A model generated the notes under the pieces. That model was not told where the DNA came from. It did not search any database and saw nothing but the letters and a program-made list of their open reading frames with translations. A stretch of DNA of 55,519 nt from an uncultured bacterium (lineage in GTDB: Bacteria > Verrucomicrobiota > Kiritimatiellia > CAIVKH01). Every line of letters begins with the position of its first letter. Position 1 is the first letter of the stretch. The translations under genes and the position numbers were made by a program. The stretch lies in the NCBI GenBank assembly GCA_903906425.1, contig CAIVKH010000231.1, positions 1-55,519 of the forward strand, written 5' to 3'. Shown here one piece after another: positions 34,206 to 42,405 of this stretch.

Positions 34206-34975
34206 GCTGTGATCGCTCCGCCGAGTTTTTTCACGTGCACGTCCGTCAGAAAGAAATAGTCCACGCTCTTGTCGCCTTTTGTCCGGCGCGCGAGCCTGCC
34301 GTCCTTCGTCCGAAACGCCGCGTAGCCGCGCGACGCGAGCAGCTCAAACAATGCCGCCGCATTCGATCCGGCCGCATCGGGATCGCCAGAGACTTCAACC
34401 AGCAGCGCGGGCTGCGCGGCCAGCAGCTTGTCCGCGCCGCGCATCGCCGTCAGCTCATGCCCTTCGACGTCCATCTTCACGAACGTCACCCGCTGCGCAT
34501 CGCCGCCGAGCGCATCGTCCAGCCGCGCGGTTTCGACCTCGAACGATCCCGGCTCAGCGCGCCCGACCAGATGCGACTCGTACAAATTCTCGCCGCCGCC
34601 GCTGTAATCCGGCGTCGTCATCCGCGCGCGGCCCGCCGCATCGGAAACCGCCATCCGTCGCGCGCGAACATTGGCCACGCCGAGCGCGCGCATGTTATTT
34701 TCGAGCAGCTCGAACGTCGCGGGAACCGGCTCAAAGCTGTGGACGACGCCGCCCGGCCCGACCATCCGCGCAAGCAGAAGCGAGATGTAGCCGATGTTCG
34801 CGCCGGCATCCACAACGTGATCACCGGGCCGGACCAGCAGCCGGACGATGCGTGCCTCCGGCCACTGCTCCTCGCGATAGTCGCGAAGCAGGCGCGGATA
34901 GTACCACCTCTTCAGCCGCCGCTGCATGCCCCGGGGCGTGACGCGCAGCGCGATTGCTTTGATCGGATTTGTCAC
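34202..34975 (-). CDS. FkbM-family SAM-dependent methyltransferase
   Basis: A 257-residue methyltransferase. [19 protein letters not shown] is the SAM-binding motif [18 protein letters not shown] follows, and [16 protein letters not shown] is the FkbM signature. Start uncertain: GTG 34975 gives [19 protein letters not shown] 34927 would give MQRRLKRW; the frame also stays open into the palindrome array (TTG 35056, MEITATKISNGWK). I favour 34975, outside the repeat. Probably O-methylates a sugar of the repeat unit. Confidence 0.82.
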   Translation of the reverse strand: MTNPIKAIALRVTPRGMQRRLKRWYYPRLLRDYREEQWPEARIVRLLVRPGDHVVDAGANIGYISLLLARMVGPGGVVHSFEPVPATFELLENNMRALGVANVRARRMAVSDAAGRARMTTPDYSGGGENLYESHLVGRAEPGSFEVETARLDDALGGDAQRVTFVKMDVEGHELTAMRGADKLLAAQPALLVEVSGDPDAAGSNAAALFELLASRGYAAFRTKDGRLARRTKGDKSVDYFFLTDVHVKKLGGAITA

Positions 34976-35018
34976 GGTGCGCCGATTATGCCAAACCCCC
35001 CGCGAACACGCAAAGGAC

Positions 35019-35097
35019 TTCCAACCATTGGAAATTTTCGTGGCCGTGATTTCCAATCATTGGAAGCTTGCGCGCCGGCAGTTTCCAATGATTGGAA
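35019..35097. repeat. dispersed palindrome array, three copies
   Basis: Copies 35019-35033 (TTCCAACCATTGGAA), 35051-35065 (perfect) and 35083-35097 (perfect). Centres 35026, 35058, 35090: two exact 32-bp steps. The array breaks the otherwise gapless chain between Wzc-like and FkbM genes. Confidence 0.95.
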
Positions 35098-35142
35098 AGT
35101 TGCGGCGGGCGATCGGAACCGGCTTTACCCGCGCCATCAGCT

Positions 35143-37362
35143 TCAGGCGGAGTTCTTCGGCGGGCGGCGGGAGTGCCAGCGGATCTTGAGGGCGGTCCAG
35201 CGCGCGCGGACCTCGGCGTCGGCCCGGCGATGCAGCTTCGTGATTCGGGCGAGCCGCAGTTGCAACGGCCTGGCTCCCGGGGCGACGGCCACCTCGCGCT
35301 TCGTGAAGTTCAGCACGGCAGTCATCGCGGAAATGGGCGCGGCGCGCAGAATGCCGAGCGTCCGGACGAGATCGGCATGCAGCGTGCGGTCTTCACGCAC
35401 GAGGACAACCGCGGCGTCGCTTTCGAGAACGACGAACTGCGAAAGGTCGTCGGCCAGCGGCGCGGCGTTCACGATGATGATGTCGAAGATGGTGCGGGCC
35501 TGCCGCAGCAGTTCGCGGATGGCGGCGGGATTTCCTTCCGCCGTTTCGCGGTCGGCCAGCCGGGCGAGGCCGATTTTCGTGCCCTGGCGGCCGACCCAGT
35601 CCGTGGGCGCGGCCAGAGCCGCGGACAACGATTCGGCCCCGCCTGCGAGGGCGCAGGCCGCGGGCGCTGGCGACGGCAACTCGATGAACAGCACGTGCGG
35701 CACCATCAGCGCAAACGCGTCCGCCAGATTGAGCGCACACGATGTGGCGCCCGCGCCGCGGGCCGCGCCGGTGACGAGATAGACCTTGCCGCCGCGCTGT
35801 TTTCTTTCGCGTTCGAGACGGACCACCAGCGAGCGCAGCGCAACCGCGGCAGGCGACGCAGGGGCGTCGCGTACGACACGCGCGAAGGCGGGATTGTCAC
35901 CGTGGCCGTGCTTGGGAATCGGCTCCGGCGAAACTCCGCCGAGCGCGCCTTCGAGTTCGCGGCGGCTGCGGACACGATCGTCGAGGAATTCGAAACCGAG
36001 GCAGATGCCGAACGCCAGGCCGAAGCCGATGAAGATGGAAATCATCAGCGCCTTTGTCGTCGTGCTGCGGATCGGCCGGACCGGATTCGCGGCGCGCTGG
36101 TCGATCGAGACCTTCATCGGCGCCTTCGCCTCCATCTCGCAATCGTCGATGCGGGTGTTCAGCGCGCTGAGCTGCTCGCGAAGCTGCGTCACCGAGAAGC
36201 TGATGTCGGAAGCCTTGAAGATCGCCTCGGACGTGTCAGACGCCTCCTGTTTCGCATCGGCGAGCCGTTTGCCCAGCTCCTCGCTCGTGAATCTTGCGGC
36301 CTGATAGGCGGTGGACGCCTTGATGACATCGGCGCGCATCTCGTGCTCGCGCTTCTGTGTCATCACGCGGATGGTGGTGTCATTGACGGAATGTTTGTAC
36401 TTGTCCAGATATTCATTCATCGCGCCCATCCGCTGCTCGACATAGACGCGGTCCTGATTGTTCGAGGTCAGCCCGTCAATGTTCGCGCGCAGGCTTTGCA
36501 ACTGCTCGTAGGTCCACTGCTCGATGCGATTGATGCCGAAGTTGTCGGCGACGCGCTCGTCGGCATAGGGCTGGAGGCTGAGCGCGCCGAGTTCTTCCTG
36601 GTCGGCAATGGTCTTTTGCAGCAGGCCCTGCTTTGTCGCGCGATCCGACTCGGCGTCCCAGTACATCTTCTGGATCTGTTCGAGCTTGGTGAGGTGGACC
36701 GAATAGTTCTCGTGCAGGAACGCCTTGTTCGCGACGTGCTCCGCGAGATCAAGCAACCGCTGCCGCTCGTCCGCAATCTGCTTCTCGATGCGCGTGCGTT
36801 CCTCGCGGAGGTACGTGAGCCGGTGCGAATTCTGCAGTTCCTGTTCCGCCTGCAGCTTCGCGATGAATCTTTCCATCACAGCATTCAGCGTGTCGCCCAG
36901 GCCGCGGCCTTGATCCGCCTGAACCGAGAGGCTGACCAGATAGGAGCGCGCCGCATCCTTCACCGTGAGACTCTTCATCAGCAGGACCGCGTTTTTTTCC
37001 AGCGACATCGTCGGATCGAGGAAGCTCGGCCAGTTTTTTTGCGGAACCGTTTTAAGCGCCGACGCCAGGACATCGAGCCCGGACACGCGGCTCACCAGCG
37101 TGTGTGTGAAATCGCCGACGTTGCCCGGGATTGTGTCGCGCTCGCGGCCCGTCAGCGTGATTTCCTTGCTCGCGTCCACCAGCAGCAGGCCGTCCGCCTG
37201 AAACTGCGGCTTTACGACGATCAGGAAAACCGGAAGCAGCGCGACGGCCATCCAGCCGCCAAGGATCAGGATCAAAAATTTCCGACGCGCCAGGAAGCCG
37301 GAAATATCAAACGCCTTTTTGCGGCGCCCCGGCGCGGGCTGATTTGTCGCGGCGCCGTTCAT
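35143..37362 (-). CDS. Wzc/GumC-like chain-length and export regulator with degenerate kinase domain
   Basis: A 739-residue polysaccharide co-polymerase. TM1 (KFLILILGGWMAVALLPVFL, ~26-48) and TM2 (ALMISIFIGFGLAFGICLGF, ~445) flank a periplasmic coiled-coil region (~50-430, for example YLREERTRIEKQIADERQ). The cytoplasmic C-terminus resembles a BY-kinase but Walker A reads TGAARGAGATSCALN with Ala where Lys is required, and Walker A' is FIELPSP. No Tyr-rich tail. It therefore likely acts as scaffold, not kinase. Overlaps the Wza-like gene by 4 nt. Confidence 0.88.
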   Translation of the reverse strand: MNGAATNQPAPGRRKKAFDISGFLARRKFLILILGGWMAVALLPVFLIVVKPQFQADGLLLVDASKEITLTGRERDTIPGNVGDFTHTLVSRVSGLDVLASALKTVPQKNWPSFLDPTMSLEKNAVLLMKSLTVKDAARSYLVSLSVQADQGRGLGDTLNAVMERFIAKLQAEQELQNSHRLTYLREERTRIEKQIADERQRLLDLAEHVANKAFLHENYSVHLTKLEQIQKMYWDAESDRATKQGLLQKTIADQEELGALSLQPYADERVADNFGINRIEQWTYEQLQSLRANIDGLTSNNQDRVYVEQRMGAMNEYLDKYKHSVNDTTIRVMTQKREHEMRADVIKASTAYQAARFTSEELGKRLADAKQEASDTSEAIFKASDISFSVTQLREQLSALNTRIDDCEMEAKAPMKVSIDQRAANPVRPIRSTTTKALMISIFIGFGLAFGICLGFEFLDDRVRSRRELEGALGGVSPEPIPKHGHGDNPAFARVVRDAPASPAAVALRSLVVRLERERKQRGGKVYLVTGAARGAGATSCALNLADAFALMVPHVLFIELPSPAPAACALAGGAESLSAALAAPTDWVGRQGTKIGLARLADRETAEGNPAAIRELLRQARTIFDIIIVNAAPLADDLSQFVVLESDAAVVLVREDRTLHADLVRTLGILRAAPISAMTAVLNFTKREVAVAPGARPLQLRLARITKLHRRADAEVRARWTALKIRWHSRRPPKNSA

Positions 37363-38612
37363 GGAGTTCCCGACGATGGCGCCGGCGAAGTCGTCGTGGT
37401 GACTCCCGTGCCAACGAAGCCCTGCTGGCCCCAGAGCTTGTTGCGTAATTCCGCCATCGCGCCAAAACTTTCAGACGACCGCAGCGCGAAATCCACGACC
37501 GTCATGCTCGGGAAAAGCTGCGTCATGTAGTAATTGAATTTGCTCGCGCCGCGCTGGCTCACATAGACGATGTCGCCCTCCTTGAGCACATAGTTCTTCC
37601 GCATGTCGCCCTTCGTGACCAGCGCGTTGAGGTCAATGGACTCAACCACGCCCTTGCCATCAACCTGCCGCGCCAGATAAACCTCCGAAACATCGGCGTC
37701 CTTCGTCGGCCCGCCCCGCCCCATCACCGCGTCCAGCACCGTCATCGTCGAGCGCAGCACCAGCACGCCCGGCTGCAAGACCGCGCCCATCACATACGCC
37801 AGTTGGTCGTCGCTCTGCGGAATGAAAACGACGTCCCCGTTTTGCAGCCGCGCATTCAGCGCCATGTTTCCGTTTTCCAGCAAATCGCGCAGATTGATCC
37901 AGATCACCATTTCGCTTCCGCGGACGATCATGCACCGGCTCAAAAACGACTTCGCCGTGTCCGTCGGCAGCCCGCCCGACAGCGCCAGCGCCTCCAGCAA
38001 CGAGCCGCGCCCCTGAAAATTCACCGCCCCCGGATTCGCCACCCGCCCCAGCACGAACACCTTGTTGTTCGCATATTGCCGCATCACCAGCGTCACCTCC
38101 GGATCGTCATAAAACTTCCGCAGATGCTGGTTCAGTTGCGTCGTCACCTCGCTCAGCGACCGCCCCGCGACATTGATGACCCCGACCCGCGGCAGAGCGA
38201 CCTCCCCGTCCGGCGACACGATGATCTCCTCCCGCGAAATATCCGGCCGCCCCCGCACCACAAACGAAAACTTGTCCCCCGGCCCCAGCTTGTATCCCTG
38301 ATCCGCCGCAGCCGAAAACTTCGCCACCTCATTCGTCGTCGCATACGTCTTCGACGCCGCCTGCTGCGACGGCACAAAAATCCCCGCCGGCACCGCATTG
38401 CTCTCCCGCCGGAAACTTTCCCCCGCTGTCCTCGCGTCATAAACCCCCACCCGCGGCCCCGAACACGCCCCCGCCAGCAGCGCCGCCGCGCCAACCGCCG
38501 CAAGTCGAATCACCGGGATGCGACGGCCCGGCCGATAAAAATTCACCGTCATTTCCAATGGTTGGAAACTCCCGGCCCGCAATTTTCCAATGATTGGAAA
38601 CTTCGTTTTCAT
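37359..38612 (-). CDS. Wza-like outer-membrane polysaccharide export lipoprotein
   Basis: A 417-residue export-channel lipoprotein. Poly_export domain: YKLGPGDKFSFVVRGRPDI and SPDGEVALPRVGVINVAGRS; SLBB domains: VFVLGRVANPGAVNFQGRG, and AYVMGAVLQPGVLVLRSTM. Lipobox LAGACSG. Two starts: ATG 38612 overlaps the previous stop as ATGA, with GGACGG upstream, and would add 20 residues read from the palindrome pair (KFPIIGKLRAGSFQPLE); ATG 38552 abuts the repeat directly. I list 38612 because 4-nt overlaps are the rule in this locus; the lipoprotein signal itself begins after 38552. Confidence 0.85.
   Translation of the reverse strand: MKTKFPIIGKLRAGSFQPLEMTVNFYRPGRRIPVIRLAAVGAAALLAGACSGPRVGVYDARTAGESFRRESNAVPAGIFVPSQQAASKTYATTNEVAKFSAAADQGYKLGPGDKFSFVVRGRPDISREEIIVSPDGEVALPRVGVINVAGRSLSEVTTQLNQHLRKFYDDPEVTLVMRQYANNKVFVLGRVANPGAVNFQGRGSLLEALALSGGLPTDTAKSFLSRCMIVRGSEMVIWINLRDLLENGNMALNARLQNGDVVFIPQSDDQLAYVMGAVLQPGVLVLRSTMTVLDAVMGRGGPTKDADVSEVYLARQVDGKGVVESIDLNALVTKGDMRKNYVLKEGDIVYVSQRGASKFNYYMTQLFPSMTVVDFALRSSESFGAMAELRNKLWGQQGFVGTGVTTTTSPAPSSGTP
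38553..38599. repeat. dispersed palindrome pair at a gene start
   Basis: Copies 38553-38567 (TTCCAATGGTTGGAA) and 38585-38599 (perfect), centres 32 bp apart, spacer ACTCCCGGCCCGCAATT. Located between two candidate starts of the Wza-like gene. Confidence 0.93.
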
Positions 38613-39571
38613 TTCCGTCCATCCGCGTTCATCTGCGGTTCCGCCTTCGCTGCGCGCCGGCAAGCCGCGTGCAACTTTTCCGTCGCGCGCGCCTTCCCGC
38701 TGACCAGACAATCGAGCTGGTACGCCCGCAAAAATTTACGGAATTCAAGATCGTTGTAGCGCGGTTTGCCCGCGAACGCGCTCTTCGCATAGCCCCACCA
38801 CATGCCGAAACCGCCGACGAAATACGGCGGATGCGCGATCCGAAAAATCGAACTCGCCGTCATGTACAGCCAGCCCGTGCCCATGAAATATTGCCCGAAG
38901 CCGTGGCGCTGCCGGCCAACCCAGATGCTCTGCTGGCTCGAGCCCATCGGACGCAAATGAATGAAACGAATTTCCGGATCATCCCAACTGCACGCGATCC
39001 AGTTCAACATCCGGCAGCGATGACAATCAATCCCGTCCCACATCACTTCGCGAACGAAGCCGCCGATTTCCTTGAAGCACGCGACGCGATAAAATTTCGT
39101 CATGCCGACCGACATTTCATCGCCGCATTTTTCGCTGATGAGATTTCCGTCGCGCTCAAAATAAGGTTTTCCGCTGCAGGTGCCCATCCGCGGATCGGCT
39201 TCCATCCGCTGCATCAGCACTTCAAAATATATCTCAGGAATGTCCAGATCGAGATCGAACTTGCAGAGGTAGTCGAAGTCCTCCATGCGGATCGTGTCGA
39301 GGCCCGCATAAAACGCGTCGATGACACCCGGCCCGACCGCGCGCTTGCCGCGATCATCGCGCCGCACGATTTTGATGTACGGCGCTTTCGCCGCGTATTC
39401 CGCCAGAATTTTCGGCGTGTCGTCCGACGACCCGTCGTCAACGATCACCCACAACGCGGGCGGAACGCTTTGCTTCAAAACGCTGTCGAGCGACCGCCGC
39501 GCGTACACCGCTTCATCGCGGCACGGCGTGATCAGCACATAACGTCTTCCAGATTGTCCGTTCACATTCAT
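38609..39571 (-). CDS. GT2 glycosyltransferase
   Basis: A 320-residue GT-A enzyme: YVLITPCRDEAVYARRSLDS, ALWVIVDDGSSDDTPKIL and CKFDLDLDIPEIYF (D-L-D metal site). SVGMTKFYRVACFKEIGGF and GWLYMTASSIFRIAHPP follow. Start ATG 39571, overlapping the GT4 stop by 4 nt. The C-terminal ~70 residues are basic (RKFLRAYQLDCLVSGKARAT). Substrate unknown. Confidence 0.88.
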   Translation of the reverse strand: MNVNGQSGRRYVLITPCRDEAVYARRSLDSVLKQSVPPALWVIVDDGSSDDTPKILAEYAAKAPYIKIVRRDDRGKRAVGPGVIDAFYAGLDTIRMEDFDYLCKFDLDLDIPEIYFEVLMQRMEADPRMGTCSGKPYFERDGNLISEKCGDEMSVGMTKFYRVACFKEIGGFVREVMWDGIDCHRCRMLNWIACSWDDPEIRFIHLRPMGSSQQSIWVGRQRHGFGQYFMGTGWLYMTASSIFRIAHPPYFVGGFGMWWGYAKSAFAGKPRYNDLEFRKFLRAYQLDCLVSGKARATEKLHAACRRAAKAEPQMNADGRK

Positions 39572-40833
39572 GATTTGGTGGAGCGATCGAAACACTTGAT
39601 CAACCGCGCCGTATTTACTTCCGTCGAAAACTCTTCTTCAACACGTCTTCGCCCGATTCCCCCCAAATCGGCACGAAGATTGTCATTTCTAAGCAGTTGT
39701 TCAAGTGCGGATGTCAGCGCCGCCACATCGCCCGGCGGAACCATCCGCCCGCTTTTTCCGTCCGCGATCAATTCGCGAATCGCCGGCAGATCGCCGCTCA
39801 CGCACGGGACTCCGCACGCCATCGCTTCCATCAGCACAACCGGAATTCCGTCCTTGTCGCCGCTTGAATCCACGCGGCACGGCAAAACAAAAATTGAAGT
39901 TTCGCCCAGCAATTTCCTCACATCCCGGTTCGCCAGCGCGCCAGGCATTTCAACCATTTCCGTCAACTTCTTCTCAACTCGCAGCGATTTGAGTTTCTCA
40001 AACTCCGGCCCATCGCCACCGATAATCGCGCGAAATTTCAGACCGCTATCGCGTAACTTCGCCAGCGCATCGAGCAACAAATCAAAACCCTTTTTCGGCA
40101 CAAGCCGCCCGACGCCGAGAATCAGCGCAGACCGGCGGTCTGCGCCACGGTCTGTGGCGCAGACGGCCTCGTCTGCGCGCGCAGAAAATTCCTTTGTGTC
40201 CACGCCGCACCGGATCACCGGATAATCCTCATCTGGCCGCGGCACAATCGCGCGATAAAATTCCCGGTGCCATTCGCTGATGCACGAAACGAACTTCGCC
40301 CGCTCCAGTTTCGGTTTCAGCAAAGCCCGATCCCGAAAAATATCCGCCGCGTGTCCGGTGAAACTGAACGAAATCCCAAGTTGCCGCGCCGCATACATCG
40401 CAATCGTTGTCGGCACATGAGCCATGTGAGCATGAATGTGCGTGACGCCGAGCTTCCGAACCCGCCGCGCCAAAGCCATCGCCGCAATCGCCTGCCAGAA
40501 AATTTTTAGAATCCCGATGCCCTTGACGTCATCATTTCCCCACGCATCAAAATGCGCCTGCCAGAAAATTCCAATCGTCCGCGGCAAATGCGTCCACTTT
40601 TCAATCACCGCATCCACGAGCATTCGAAAAACGCCCGCGCCATAAATCGGAATCGCCTCGTCCGCCAGCGCATCAAGCTGCGGCTCGCCAAGTCCACGTT
40701 CGGGCGGATGCACCGACGCGACCAGCACGCGCTTCCCCGCCGCGCGCAGCGCCAGAACTTCGCGATAAACGAACGTCTCCGATCGTTTCGGAAGCTGCGA
40801 CGCGATGTACAAAATGGCGAGAGCGTCAGCCAT
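39568..40833 (-). CDS. GT4 glycosyltransferase with an in-frame hairpin insertion
   Basis: A 421-residue GT-B enzyme. YIASQLPKRSETFVYREVLA opens the acceptor domain; THIHAHMAHVPTTIAMYA and SFTGHAADIF follow; ILGVGRLVPKKGFDLLLDAL starts the donor domain; DGIPVVLMEAMACGVP is the E-x7-E-like region. Just before the donor domain the chain carries ADEAVCATDRGADRRS, encoded by nested inverted repeats (40139-40178) and absent from typical relatives as I remember them. It sits at an interdomain linker and probably is tolerated. ATG 40833 chosen over 40905; it overlaps the acyltransferase gene. Confidence 0.88.
   Translation of the reverse strand: MADALAILYIASQLPKRSETFVYREVLALRAAGKRVLVASVHPPERGLGEPQLDALADEAIPIYGAGVFRMLVDAVIEKWTHLPRTIGIFWQAHFDAWGNDDVKGIGILKIFWQAIAAMALARRVRKLGVTHIHAHMAHVPTTIAMYAARQLGISFSFTGHAADIFRDRALLKPKLERAKFVSCISEWHREFYRAIVPRPDEDYPVIRCGVDTKEFSARADEAVCATDRGADRRSALILGVGRLVPKKGFDLLLDALAKLRDSGLKFRAIIGGDGPEFEKLKSLRVEKKLTEMVEMPGALANRDVRKLLGETSIFVLPCRVDSSGDKDGIPVVLMEAMACGVPCVSGDLPAIRELIADGKSGRMVPPGDVAALTSALEQLLRNDNLRADLGGIGRRRVEEEFSTEVNTARLIKCFDRSTKS
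40139..40178. repeat. nested inverted repeats within a coding region
   Basis: TCTGCGCCAC (40139-40148) and GTGGCGCAGA (40154-40163) form a 10-bp stem with a 5-nt loop. Overlapping it, GCGCAGACG (40157-40165) pairs with CGTCTGCGC (40170-40178). Reading frame is kept. Confidence 0.85.
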
Positions 40834-41356
40834 TTTTCGGCGCCTCGCTCTTTGGCTGTAAAATCTTCGCAGGAATTCCAACCGCCGTCGCGCCCGACGG
40901 AACATCCTGCAAAACCACGCTCATCGCCCCGATCTTCGCGCCATCACCGATGCGAATGCCGCCAAGCACCTGCGCATACGCGCCGAATTCTACATTATCG
41001 CCGATGACCGGAACCGGCCCGCCCTCGACGCGATTGCCGATGGTGACGCCCTGACGCAGCGTGCAATTCGCGCCGATCTTCACGCCACTGTGAATGAAAA
41101 TATTTCCGAAGTGATGAATCCGCAGCCCCTGCCCGATTTCCGTGGCCTTCGTGAAGCTGCAACCCGTCAGCGTCTCGACGATACGGAACCAAAACCAATA
41201 AATGCGGTCGTTGATTTTGCGAACGATTCCCGGCGGCCGCTGGTCGTTGCCGCGTCCGAAGCGATAGACTTTGATCGCCCAGAGCGACTGCTCGCGTTTG
41301 AACGCGCGTTCCGGATATCGCGCCCGATCCGCCTTGTATGCCTCTCGCTGGTTCAT
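40826..41356 (-). CDS. serine-acetyltransferase-like hexapeptide acyltransferase
   Basis: A 176-residue LbetaH protein. After an N-terminal helical part (RYPERAFKREQSLWAIKVYR) come hexapeptide coils: GLRIHHFGNIFIHSGVKIGA, CTLRQGVTIGN and GGIRIGDGAKIGAMSVVL. His in IHHFGN is the likely catalytic base. Similar to CysE-like O-acetyltransferases found in capsule loci, so O-acetylation of the polymer is plausible. ATG 41356 overlaps the GT2 stop by 4 nt. Confidence 0.85.
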   Translation of the reverse strand: MNQREAYKADRARYPERAFKREQSLWAIKVYRFGRGNDQRPPGIVRKINDRIYWFWFRIVETLTGCSFTKATEIGQGLRIHHFGNIFIHSGVKIGANCTLRQGVTIGNRVEGGPVPVIGDNVEFGAYAQVLGGIRIGDGAKIGAMSVVLQDVPSGATAVGIPAKILQPKSEAPKNG

Positions 41357-42405
41357 TGTTTGTACTCGATAATTTTGATCACACGCCCCGCGCGAACATC
41401 GCTGCCATACCGCCGCTGCCCTGCGCGCTGCGCCCATTTTCCGATCATGGTGAAAATTCCGTAAATCATCGCATTGCCGAACGACGTCCGGTTGCGAACG
41501 TGCAGACCGATTCGAAATGCTTGAAAGAATTGAAGCCCGATTCCGATTACGAATCCAACTGCCACTGCTTCCGCTTGGATCGCGAGATTGCCGGCGGGCG
41601 CAATGAGGACGGCAATCGCCACAATTATTGCAACCAAAATGAGCCAGCGATCCGTCCACGACGCGGCGCTGGTGGTCAGGTGGTGAAACGGAACATCAGC
41701 ATCGGGAACTTTTCCGCGCAATCGCGTGAAGACATCGAGCGCGCCGTAGCCGCCGCGGAGCGTCCGCTTCCACCACGCGGCGAACGTCAGAATCGCCGCA
41801 TCGTGCCGCGTCATTTCCGCGTCAATGCGATCGATTTTCCCTCCGACATTTCGCAATCGCAGACAAAGCTCCGGCTCTTCGCCGGCGATGAGCTGTTCGC
41901 TGTAACCACCCGACGCCGCGAACGTCGCCACACGCATCAACGCATCGCCGCCACACGATTTTGCCGGTCCGACCGGCGTGTTCCATTCGATGTCGCAGAT
42001 TTGGTTGTAAATGGATTTCTCGGGAAACCGTTCGCGACGACGCCCGCAGACAGCGACAGTTTCCGAATGCGAGTCCAGCCACGCCGTCCCGGTTGGAAGC
42101 CAATTCGGATCGAGTTCGCAATCGCCGTCAACGAACTGGACGTATTTCATCGTCGGAAGAATTTCACGCAGCCGCGCAAAGCCAGCGTTGCGAGCGCGGG
42201 CCATGCTGAAGGGCTTGCTCATGTCGAGTTCAACGACTTCGACGCCGAGCGACTTCGCGAATTCGACGCTGCGGTCGGTCGAACCAGAATCTACATAAAC
42301 AATCGTGGCGCATTTTCCCGTCAGCGAACGCAGGCAATTTTTCAATCGCTCGCCCTCGTTGCGGGCAATTGCGACTGCGCCGATTTGTTGCGGCGTCGTG
42401 CTCAC
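41353..42405 (-). CDS. GT2 glycosyltransferase with C-terminal membrane segments
   Basis: A 350-residue GT-A enzyme: IGAVAIARNEGERLKNCLRS, IVYVDSGSTDRSVEFAKSLG, and YVQFVDGDCELDPNWL (D-G-D metal site). GEEPELCLRLRNVGGKI matches the GT2 catalytic ED(E) region. Two hydrophobic helices (WLILVAIIVAIAVLIAPAG and AVAVGFVIGIGLQFFQ) anchor it. Start GTG 42405 overlaps the GT4 stop (GTGA). Confidence 0.87.
   Translation of the reverse strand: MSTTPQQIGAVAIARNEGERLKNCLRSLTGKCATIVYVDSGSTDRSVEFAKSLGVEVVELDMSKPFSMARARNAGFARLREILPTMKYVQFVDGDCELDPNWLPTGTAWLDSHSETVAVCGRRRERFPEKSIYNQICDIEWNTPVGPAKSCGGDALMRVATFAASGGYSEQLIAGEEPELCLRLRNVGGKIDRIDAEMTRHDAAILTFAAWWKRTLRGGYGALDVFTRLRGKVPDADVPFHHLTTSAASWTDRWLILVAIIVAIAVLIAPAGNLAIQAEAVAVGFVIGIGLQFFQAFRIGLHVRNRTSFGNAMIYGIFTMIGKWAQRAGQRRYGSDVRAGRVIKIIEYKQ

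Noticed and set aside
35092..37530. An 812-codon plus-strand ORF
   Set aside because: Antisense shadow of the Wzc-like gene; composition is Arg/Ala-rich without motifs.
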